Source: an uncultured Oscillospiraceae bacterium (GTDB lineage: Bacteria > Bacillota > Clostridia > Oscillospirales > Acutalibacteraceae). From it: a stretch of DNA of 59,912 bases. Shown piece after piece: positions 53,937 through 59,912 of this stretch. The notes under the pieces were generated by a model. It saw nothing but the letters and a program-made list of their open reading frames with translations, was not told the DNA's origin and did no database searches. Position 1 is the stretch's first letter. Every line of letters begins with the position of its first letter. The stretch lies in the NCBI GenBank assembly GCA_959601025.1, contig CAUGOD010000016.1, forward strand, positions 1 through 59,912, read 5' to 3'. The position numbers and the translations under genes are program-made.

Positions 53937-54965
53937 TCACAAAGCATTTTCCCAGGTTTCCAGTTCGTTCTGGATGTATTCCAGGCTCAGCAGCTTCTTT
54001 TTAACCTCTTCCACGGTCAGCAGTTCGGTATTGTTGGAATCGAATTCCGACAGCTGAAGACGGCGCTGGTCGCCGTGCACAAAATATTTGTCGTAGTTCA
54101 AATCCCGCTTATCGGCCGGCACGCGGTAGAAGTTCCCCATGTCCACCGCATTGACGCATTCCTCGTTGGTCAGCAGGGTTTCGAACATCTTCTCCCCGTG
54201 GCGGATACCAATGATCTGAATCGGGTTGTCCGCATGGAAAATCTGTTTCACCGCCTCGGCCAGCACGCCGATGGTGCAGGAGGGCGCCTTCTGCACCAGT
54301 ATATCGCCGCTCTCGGCGTGCTCGAAGGCGAAGAGCACCAGCTCCACCGCTTCCTCCAGGCTCATGATGAAGCGGGTCATTTCCGGTTCGGTCACGGTGA
54401 GCGGCTTCCCTGCCTTGATTTGCTCGATGAACAGCGGAATCACCGACCCGCGGGAGCAAAGCACGTTGCCGTACCGGGTGCCGCAGATCAGCGTCTTGTC
54501 CGCGGGAACGGTACGGGACTTGGCCACAAACACCTTCTCCATCATCGCCTTGGAGGTGCCCATCGCATTCACTGGGTAGGCGGCCTTGTCGGTGGACAGG
54601 CAGATCACCTTTTTCACCTTGGCCTCGATGGCGGCGGTCAGCACGTTTTCGGTGCCGAGCACGTTGGTCTTGACCGCTTCGATTGGGAAAAATTCACAGG
54701 AGGGCACCTGCTTGAGCGCGGCGGCATGGAAAACGTAATCCACCCCATGCATGGCGTTCTTAATGCTCTGCAGATCGCGGACGTTTCCGATATAATACTT
54801 GATCTTATCGTCATGATAGAAATGGCGCATATCGTCCTGCTTCTTCTCGTCGCGGGAAAAAATGCGGATTTCACCCACGTCGGTTTTCAGGAACCGCTCC
54901 AGCACAGCATTCCCAAAGGAGCCGGTGCCGCCGGTGATCAGCAGGGTTTTTCCATGAAAGGTCAT
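53937..54965 (-). CDS. capE: UDP-GlcNAc 4,6-dehydratase/5-epimerase CapE
   Basis: 342 residues, as in CapE of Staphylococcus. NADP-binding TGGTGSFGNAVLERFL, FSRDEKKQDDMRH, AALKQVPSCEFFP and the catalytic segment VNAMGTSKAMMEK, with MxxxK in place of the classical YxxxK as known for this subgroup. It starts the UDP-L-FucNAc pathway from UDP-GlcNAc in the cytosol. capF follows after 42 bp and capG after a further 31 bp, so the three are one operon. Confidence 0.96.
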   Translation of the reverse strand: MTFHGKTLLITGGTGSFGNAVLERFLKTDVGEIRIFSRDEKKQDDMRHFYHDDKIKYYIGNVRDLQSIKNAMHGVDYVFHAAALKQVPSCEFFPIEAVKTNVLGTENVLTAAIEAKVKKVICLSTDKAAYPVNAMGTSKAMMEKVFVAKSRTVPADKTLICGTRYGNVLCSRGSVIPLFIEQIKAGKPLTVTEPEMTRFIMSLEEAVELVLFAFEHAESGDILVQKAPSCTIGVLAEAVKQIFHADNPIQIIGIRHGEKMFETLLTNEECVNAVDMGNFYRVPADKRDLNYDKYFVHGDQRRLQLSEFDSNNTELLTVEEVKKKLLSLEYIQNELETWENAL

Positions 54966-55082
54966 CGTTCATCCATCCTTTTCCCGGGGCGGGCGTTCCC
55001 TATCGTCCATTACCCACGGCTTTTGTTTTTATCTCCCGTCTGTAGTCTGTCCAGTCTTTCCGGATTTTTGCAATCTTTCCCT

Positions 55083-55111
55083 ATTATACGGCGCATCGGC
55101 AATTTTTGCAA
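55083..55111 (-). promoter_or_regulatory. Promoter of the capEFG operon
   Basis: Minus-strand TTGCAA (55106-55111), 17-nt spacer, TATAAT (55083-55088). Confidence 0.82.
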
Positions 55112-55127
55112 GACGGCGGGACAGGCG

Positions 55128-55165
55128 GATGCCGGCCGACGCATTTTCGCGCATCGGCCGGCATC
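55128..55165. terminator. Hairpin between the aminotransferase gene and capEFG
   Basis: GATGCCGGCCGA pairs with TCGGCCGGCATC, with CGC/GCG extending the stem across an offset. No T run, but it separates the aminotransferase stop from the capE promoter. Confidence 0.6.
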
Positions 55166-55220
55166 TTCTTCGGGTCGGAATATCGCATCCGTTTCTCATT
55201 GACGTTTTACGCCGTCCGCA

Positions 55221-56357
55221 TCAGGGCCGGAACAGTGCGCGGATCCGCGTAATGATCCGTTCCATATCCTCCGGCGTGTTCTTGATATCGCTCGGCAGAC
55301 AGAGGCCGCGGCGGAACACGTCCTCCGATACGACCGTCGGGCCTGCATCCTCCGCACGGATAAAATCGCAGCCGTGAAAAACCGGCTGCATATGCATCGG
55401 CTTCCAAATGGGGCGGGACTCGATATTGTCCTGCTCCAGCGCTTCCATCAGGGAAATCGGCGTAACCGGAGAGCCTTCCGCAATCGTGACGCAGGACAGC
55501 CAGAAGTTTGCTTCGCTGTCCCGGGGCAGCGGGTTCATCCGCAGCTCCGGGATATCGGAAAACGCTTCCTTATAGGTATTATAAATCCAGCGTTTTTTCT
55601 CGATATGCTGGCCGAGCGACAGCAGCTGCCCTCGACCGATGCCGGCCACAATATTGGACATGCGGTAGTTATAGCCGATTTCGTTGTGCTGATAATGCCG
55701 GGCGGGCTCCCTTGCCTGCGTCGCCCAGAACCGCGCTTTCTTGATCGCCGCTTCATCGTCCGAAACCAGCATACCGCCGCCGGAGGTGGTAATAATTTTA
55801 TTCCCGTTGAAAGAATACACGCCGAATTTGCCGAACGTACCGGTCTGTTTTCCCTTGTACTTGGCGCCGAGGCTTTCCGCCGCGTCCTCGATCAGCGGAA
55901 CGCCGTGTTCGGCGCAGATACGGGCCAGCTCGTCCAGCCGGGCCGGCGTGCCGTAAAGGTTAACCACAATCGCCGCCTTGACCCAGGGGTATTTTTCAAA
56001 TGCGCGCTCCAGCGCGGCGGGGTCCATGTTCCAGCTGTCCGCTTCGCTGTCGACGAACACCGGCGTCGCGTCCTGATACACGATCGGGTTGCAGGTGGCG
56101 GAAAAGGTCCAGCTCGGGCAGAAAACCACGTCCCCCTTTCCAACCCCGGCGCATTTCAGCGCCAGATGAATCGCCGCCGTCCCGGCGCTGAGAGCGGCCG
56201 CATGGCCAATGCCGACGTAACCGGCCAGTTCCTTTTCAAACTGATCCACGTTCTCCCCCAGCGGGGCAATCCAATTCTTGGCAAACGCGTCGTGGACAAA
56301 GTCCAGCTCACGGCCGTTCATAGTCGGCGACGACAAAAAAATCCGTTTATTTCCCAT
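55221..56357 (-). CDS. DegT/DnrJ/EryC1/StrS sugar aminotransferase
   Basis: 378 residues. Fold type I PLP enzyme with SAGTAAIHLAL, CPSWTFSATCNPI, LIEDAAESLGAKYKGKQTGTFG and YSFNGNKIITTSGGGM (PLP lysine), then YNYRMSNIVAGIGRGQL. The closest pattern is the PglE/EpsN group that aminates UDP-4-keto-6-deoxy-GlcNAc at C-4 to give a bacillosamine-type sugar. CapE makes a 4-keto-6-deoxy sugar too, but of inverted C-5, so it is unclear whether they share a pool. It follows the XRE gene on the same strand. Confidence 0.93.
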   Translation of the reverse strand: MGNKRIFLSSPTMNGRELDFVHDAFAKNWIAPLGENVDQFEKELAGYVGIGHAAALSAGTAAIHLALKCAGVGKGDVVFCPSWTFSATCNPIVYQDATPVFVDSEADSWNMDPAALERAFEKYPWVKAAIVVNLYGTPARLDELARICAEHGVPLIEDAAESLGAKYKGKQTGTFGKFGVYSFNGNKIITTSGGGMLVSDDEAAIKKARFWATQAREPARHYQHNEIGYNYRMSNIVAGIGRGQLLSLGQHIEKKRWIYNTYKEAFSDIPELRMNPLPRDSEANFWLSCVTIAEGSPVTPISLMEALEQDNIESRPIWKPMHMQPVFHGCDFIRAEDAGPTVVSEDVFRRGLCLPSDIKNTPEDMERIITRIRALFRP

Positions 56358-56461
56358 CCTCTTGCAGTCCTCTTTTCCTTATCGCGAATCCGCGCCGTTC
56401 CCGCGCTGATCGGCTGCTCCTGACAACCGAAAATTTTCATTTCCATATCCGGCGGCTGTTT

Positions 56462-56776
56462 TTATTGAGTAAGGCGATTTCCCCGTTCAAACGTATTGAC
56501 ATCCAAAAAACGCTGCAGTTCATCGGTGTAAACGCCCAGTGCCCGCAGAAGCTCCGCCGTAGGGGGATTGTGCAAAAAGACCAGCATCAGCGACAGATAG
56601 GTGTTCCACGTCATCGGCCGTTTCCCGGTTTCCATCGCCACCATCATCTGGCGGGAAAGGCCGATCTTTTCCCCCAGCTCCTCCTGAGAAAGCCCCAGTT
56701 TAGCGCGCAGAACCGGAAGCTCTATAACCATCTTGTTTACCAGGGCGCTTTTCTGCCCCGTTGTCAGTCCCTGCAT
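56462..56776 (-). CDS. XRE family DNA-binding regulator
   Basis: 104 residues with a helix-turn-helix: VLRAKLGLSQEELGEKIGLSRQMMVAMETGKRPMTWNTYLSLMLVF. AAGGA lies 9 nt before the ATG at 56776; longer readings start near the transcription start and lack ribosome sites. The position just upstream of sugar-nucleotide genes suggests control of surface glycan synthesis (inference). Confidence 0.88.
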   Translation of the reverse strand: MQGLTTGQKSALVNKMVIELPVLRAKLGLSQEELGEKIGLSRQMMVAMETGKRPMTWNTYLSLMLVFLHNPPTAELLRALGVYTDELQRFLDVNTFERGNRLTQ

Positions 56777-56889
56777 TTGCCCGCGTCCTTCCCCCATAAC
56801 TGCCGCATACCACACAAAAGCCCGGCTTTCCGGCGGATAATTCGGAAGCAAAGGCCCATTAAATTTATAATTGATTGACAACAGATTTA

Positions 56890-56926
56890 AGTATAGGACC
56901 TGTCGCCTTATTTGTCAATCTGACAA
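56890..56926 (-). promoter_or_regulatory. Promoter and palindromic operator of the XRE gene
   Basis: Minus-strand TTGACA (56913-56918), 17-nt spacer, TATACT (56890-56895). The palindrome TTGTCA-ATC-TGACAA (56912-56926) overlaps the -35 box, and TTGTCAATC recurs in the opposite orientation on the transcript side at about 56872-56880. This fits autorepression by the XRE protein. Confidence 0.72.
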
Positions 56927-57280
56927 CCGGCATTTCGCCGTTTCCACGGATATTTCCAGCCGTTTTTCTTAATTTCTGGTTATGATTTTCCAAGGGGAAA
57001 AAGCCAGAAAAATCGGCGTGAAAAGCCCGGCGTTCTTCTGTATCGCATACAAAAAGAAAGACGGGAAAATCCGCGGAATATGACGAAGCCTGAAAGCGTT
57101 TTTTTATTTTTATCGCCTTTCATTGTCCTCTGCCGCTATGGTTGCTTTTCTTCTTTTTCATCTGCCGTTTGGGAAAATCCTTCCGCCGGAAATTCCCTGC
57201 CTATCCGCTTCTTTTTTCCGCACACTATGGATTGGGAGGCGTTCGTCCTCCCAAATTGACAGAGAAAGGCGGGAATTTTC
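56927..57280. other. Intergenic region before the small-protein pair
   Basis: No gene found. A T-rich tract and an 8-bp hairpin TTGGGAGG/CCTCCCAA (57232-57254) lie just upstream of the first small gene. I could not place a promoter with confidence. Confidence 0.4.
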
Positions 57281-57469
57281 GTGCTCGGAAGCATCAACGG
57301 CGTCAATGCTCTCGGCGTTGCGGCGCTGACGGACTGGGAGATGCGGCGGGACGAGGACCTGTATTCCCTGCCGGAGGAAGTGCAGGAACAGGTCAATCTC
57401 CACGCGGACGAATTTCATTCACGGGAAGAGCTGATTGCCTTTGTCCGCAATCTGGGATTACGCGCCTGA
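57281..57469 (+). CDS. Small protein A of a related pair
   Basis: 62 residues from a GTG start with GAAAGGCGG upstream. The C-terminal half DLYSLPEEVQEQVNLHADEFHSREELIAFVRNL matches the pattern of the next small gene (LPxxVQExV...SREEL...L). Two amphipathic helices; no membrane segment. Such small proteins are common in Clostridia and of unknown function. Confidence 0.75.
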   Translation: MLGSINGVNALGVAALTDWEMRRDEDLYSLPEEVQEQVNLHADEFHSREELIAFVRNLGLRA

Positions 57470-57557
57470 GAACTTCTTTTGTATACCCCCTGTATACCCC
57501 GTACGCCCAGACACCGTCGGCAGGCTTTGCCCCGACAATCGGAAAGGCAGGTCAAGC

Positions 57558-57725
57558 ATGGCGCAGAAAAATCCGAAAAGCGATCCGCTGAGCCAGGATC
57601 CGGCGATACGGCAGTGCTTTGATTCCCTTCCGCCGTACGTCCAGGAGACTGTCCGGCAGTCCGGGGTGGAAATCACCTCGCGCGAACAGCTTCAGCAGTG
57701 TGCGGACTACCTGCTGAAAAAGTAA
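57558..57725 (+). CDS. Small protein B of a related pair
   Basis: 55 residues; GGAAAGG lies upstream of the ATG. CFDSLPPYVQETVRQSGVEITSREQLQQCADYLLKK aligns with the preceding gene, so the two look like diverged duplicates 88 bp apart, read together into the strong terminator at 57734. Confidence 0.78.
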   Translation: MAQKNPKSDPLSQDPAIRQCFDSLPPYVQETVRQSGVEITSREQLQQCADYLLKK

Positions 57726-57733
57726 ACGTACAG

Positions 57734-57779
57734 CAAAAAGCAAACGGCTGCTTCTATGGAAGCAGCCGTTTGCTTTTTG
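57734..57779. terminator. Bidirectional terminator, 21-bp perfect stem
   Basis: Perfect arms 57734-57754 and 57759-57779 around TATG, with A and T runs built into the stem. It serves the small genes and the convergent MFS gene. Confidence 0.95.
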
Positions 57780-57780
57780 T

Positions 57781-59058
57781 TTATTTTCCGACCTGAATTA
57801 TCTGTTCTTCTGTTCTCTCGGCGGGTTCCTTTTCCCGTTTCAGGAAAACCAGCCCAATCAGCAGCAGTGCGGGGAAAATCGCCGCGACGGCGAGCCCTAC
57901 CTTCAAGCCGTACTGCTCCAGGCTGAGCCCGCTTTCCGCCGCCCAGTGAACCACCGTTTCGGTCTTCTGGGCCGCGTCCGAAACCACGCCGGACAGCCAC
58001 GGCCCAACCGCCGCGCCGAGATCGCCCGTCAGGGCCAGCATCCCGAACATCGCGGTCCCTCCACCCGGATAGCTGGCCGAGACAAGGCTGATCGTTCCCG
58101 GCCACATGAGGCTAACCGACAGGCCGCAGACTGCACAGCCAATCAGCGAAAGGAAAGGGTTCTCCGCCAGCACGGTCAGCGCATAACAGCCGATGCAAAG
58201 CGCCGCGCTGCCCATCAGCGTGGGCTTCAGCCGCAGCTTTTTCCCCAAAATACCATATAGCGTACGGCCAAGCCCCATCAGCACCGCGAACAGGCAGGGG
58301 CCGAGAAGGTCGCCCAGCATTTTCGGCACCCGCAGCCCTTTCTCCGCAAAAAGGGAGGACCACTGGGACATCGCCAGTTCGGAAGCGCCGGCGCAAAGCA
58401 TCAGCAGCATCGCGATCAGGAAGGTGCGGGAGGTAAAAAGCTGCTTCAGCGGCGTTTTCTCCTCCTCCGGCAGAGGGGACATCAGGGGCATCCGGAGCAC
58501 CTGAATCAGGTTGAGCAGGGGCAGCGCGGCCCACAGCACCGGGAACAGCCACCACAGCCCGCTCCCCGTAAAATGCAGGCCCAGTGTGGTCAGCAGGATC
58601 ACCGCCACCTGCCCCCAGCAGTAAAAAGAGTGCAGCAGGCTCATGGCAGAGGCTTTCGCGTCTCCCGGCAGGGAATCCACGATCGGGCTGATCAGTACCT
58701 CGATCAGCCCGCCTCCCACAGCGTACAGCATGACGGCGACCACCAGCCCGGCGTACGGCGACGGGAAGACCATCGGCAGCAGACTGAGACAAAGCAGCCC
58801 GGCCGCGCTGAACACATGAGCGATGACCAGCGCCGCTCGGTAGCCGATCCGGTCGGCGAAGCGGATCGCCAGCCAGTCCACCACCAGCTGCGTGCCGAAG
58901 TTAATCAGAATCAGCCGGCCAATCTCCTCCAGCGAGACGGCGAAGCGGTCCTGAAACACCACAAACAGGAGCGGCGCCAGATTATTGATAACGGCTTGAA
59001 CGCCATACCCACAATAGCAGGAAAACAGAGTGCGCCGCCAGGGGTTCCGCCCGCTCAT
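57781..59058 (-). CDS. MFS transporter
   Basis: 425 residues, twelve hydrophobic segments, with fucose-permease-like pattern (SCYCGYGVQAVINNLAPLLF, FGTQLVVDWLAIRFADRIGYRAAL between helices 2 and 3, MGLGRTLYGILGKKL in the second half). It moves a small solute, type unknown. The start at 59058 overlaps the acetyltransferase stop as ATGA, with GGAG 8 nt upstream. A longer frame to 59241 lies inside the upstream gene and is rejected. Confidence 0.92.
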   Translation of the reverse strand: MSGRNPWRRTLFSCYCGYGVQAVINNLAPLLFVVFQDRFAVSLEEIGRLILINFGTQLVVDWLAIRFADRIGYRAALVIAHVFSAAGLLCLSLLPMVFPSPYAGLVVAVMLYAVGGGLIEVLISPIVDSLPGDAKASAMSLLHSFYCWGQVAVILLTTLGLHFTGSGLWWLFPVLWAALPLLNLIQVLRMPLMSPLPEEEKTPLKQLFTSRTFLIAMLLMLCAGASELAMSQWSSLFAEKGLRVPKMLGDLLGPCLFAVLMGLGRTLYGILGKKLRLKPTLMGSAALCIGCYALTVLAENPFLSLIGCAVCGLSVSLMWPGTISLVSASYPGGGTAMFGMLALTGDLGAAVGPWLSGVVSDAAQKTETVVHWAAESGLSLEQYGLKVGLAVAAIFPALLLIGLVFLKREKEPAERTEEQIIQVGK

Positions 59059-59663
59059 CGCGCCGGCTCCATGCCGTAGCGGGTGCTGTCCGCCTCGGTG
59101 ATTTCCCGGATCACCCGACAGGGGTTGCCTGCGGCGATCACACCGGAGGGGATATCCTTCGTCACCACACTGCCTGAACCGATCACGGTGTTGTCCCCGA
59201 TGGTCACGCCCGGATTCACCACCACACTGCCGCCGATCCATACGTTATTTCCAATGGTAATCGGCAGGGCGAATTCGATATTGCGGTTTCGCTGCGCAGC
59301 GTCCAGCGGATGCCCCGCTGTGTACAACCCGACGTTCGGCGCGATAAACACATTATCCCCGATGATAACCGGCGCGCCATCCAAAATGACGAGGTTAAAA
59401 TTGCTGTAAAACTTCCGGCCGATATGGATATTATAGCCGTAGTCGCAGCGGAAGGGCGGTTCCATGAAAAAATCGTCCCCTATATCTCCCATCAGGACGC
59501 GGATCAGTTCGTTCCGCCGTTCTATGTTGTCGGAGTCAAGGACGTTCAGCTCCTCCACCAGCTTGCGCGCCTTCTGGCGTTCCCTATACAGCTCTTCATC
59601 CAAGCCGTCGAACAGCAGCCCTGCCCTCATTTTTTCTTTTTCCGTCATACTCGTTATGTCCAT
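59055..59663 (-). CDS. Maltose/galactoside O-acetyltransferase family
   Basis: 202 residues. N-terminal Mac domain (TEKEKMRAGLLFDGLDEEL), then a left-handed beta-helix of hexapeptide repeats with catalytic His in LYTAGHPLDAAQRNRN and IGNNVWIGGSVVVNPGVTIGDNTVIGSGSVVTKDIP. It acetylates a free sugar or thiogalactoside with acetyl-CoA, perhaps to detoxify sugars that the coupled MFS protein then exports (inference). GGGGGA lies 6 nt before the ATG. Confidence 0.94.
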   Translation of the reverse strand: MDITSMTEKEKMRAGLLFDGLDEELYRERQKARKLVEELNVLDSDNIERRNELIRVLMGDIGDDFFMEPPFRCDYGYNIHIGRKFYSNFNLVILDGAPVIIGDNVFIAPNVGLYTAGHPLDAAQRNRNIEFALPITIGNNVWIGGSVVVNPGVTIGDNTVIGSGSVVTKDIPSGVIAAGNPCRVIREITEADSTRYGMEPAR

Positions 59664-59707
59664 TATGGTTCCCCCATGCTTTCCGCCAGCGTATCCGGCC
59701 TGACTTC

Positions 59708-59732
59708 TCCGTCCGGCGGACCGCCGGACGGA
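59708..59732 (-). other. Strong hairpin in the acetyltransferase leader
   Basis: TCCGTCCGGCGG-A-CCGCCGGACGGA is nearly perfectly self-complementary, about 10-35 nt into the predicted transcript. It may stabilise the RNA or influence translation. Confidence 0.55.
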
Positions 59733-59749
59733 AATTGCTCACGATATGG

Positions 59750-59778
59750 ATTGTATCCGTCCCCACACGCCCTGTCAA
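59750..59778 (-). promoter_or_regulatory. Promoter of the acetyltransferase-MFS operon
   Basis: Minus-strand TTGACA (59773-59778), 17-nt spacer, TACAAT (59750-59755). Confidence 0.88.
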
Positions 59779-59829
59779 GCGGAATTTTTCCGGTTCCCCC
59801 TGCTTTTCACAGGAATAATGATCCCCCGG

Positions 59830-59912
59830 CAAAGCCGGGGGTATTTCATGTGCGGGTAAAGCCCTACGGTCCTCGCATACACGTCAAACGTGTAAGTACG
59901 GTCTGCCAGCCG
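59830..59912 (-). pseudogene. Possible TnpB-type remnant at the window edge
   Basis: The minus strand entering from the right edge reads RLADRTYTFDVYARTVGLYP in one frame, resembling the LADRTYxCDVC zinc-finger approach of IS200/IS605 TnpB proteins with the cysteines replaced by Phe and Tyr. A CCCCCGGC/GCCGGGGG hairpin (59822-59840) follows, like subterminal hairpins of such elements. The rest lies outside the window. Confidence 0.25.

Noticed and set aside
52686..55202. 838-residue plus-strand frame across capG, capF and capE
   Set aside because: Antisense to three genes of known family; no ribosome site.

Overview
The window is GC-rich, densely coded DNA, apart from one AT-richer patch at about 46.9-50.0 kb. 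It looks like the chromosome of a Gram-positive anaerobe of class Clostridia, most likely a ruminococcus/oscillospira-type gut bacterium. This is inferred from the lipoprotein signals, strong Shine-Dalgarno sites, T-box control of a tRNA-charging operon, a tRNA-dependent amidation pathway (GatCAB), a glycyl-radical-enzyme activase, an I-C-type CRISPR repeat and a DUF6774-type small protein. There is no rRNA. Two tRNA genes are present: Pro(GGG) at the left edge and Ala(CGC) at 6.86 kb.

Left part (0-13 kb): a DUF1294 membrane protein, a secreted GH10-like lipoprotein, and an activase without its glycyl-radical enzyme. Next come a Crp/Fnr regulator flanked by two copies of a TGTCCC-type palindrome and a complete SsuABC/TauABC-type ABC importer. 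After tRNA-Ala lies a CRISPR array of 20 full-length repeats, with no cas genes in the window. It carries an internal truncated repeat and a decaying right end. It is followed by a PAP2-like/DegV operon divergent from a TetR regulator through interleaved promoters, an Rsm22-type methyltransferase and a small DUF6774-like protein.

Middle (13-41 kb): a 2,500-residue cyclic beta-1,2-glucan synthase homologue, a tandem DUF305 protein, a decayed YD-repeat (RHS-like) surface protein, valS, a candidate small transcript, two flavin-type redox proteins, comM, a short operon with a frameshifted gene ahead of a nucleoside-hydrolase lipoprotein, a HAD phosphatase and an AI-2E-family exporter. A leftward envelope block follows: wall-binding transglutaminase-like protein, VanX/VanY-like peptidase, MBOAT acyltransferase, AlgJ/DHHW partner and lipoprotein. 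This block probably modifies and O-acetylates a surface polymer.

Right part (41-60 kb): a T-box leader whose specifier region reads GAAC (overlapping Glu GAA and Asn AAC codons) precedes a fused AspRS-GatC gene, then gatA and gatB. This is one operon for making Asn-tRNA (and probably Gln-tRNA) by transamidation. The AT-richer insert carries an MmcQ/YjbR protein and a TetR-MATE efflux pair under a 42-bp perfect inverted repeat, with element remnants at its edges. metY follows, with a 19-codon leader ORF ending in Met-Cys. Leftward from 56.8 kb are an XRE regulator, a sugar aminotransferase and CapE-CapF-CapG, the complete UDP-L-FucNAc pathway. The window ends with two related small proteins, an acetyltransferase-MFS pair and a possible TnpB relic at the right edge.

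The most unusual signals are the AspRS-GatC fusion with its two-codon T-box, the metY leader ORF, the cas-less CRISPR array with its rearranged repeat, and the paired Crp-type operators.
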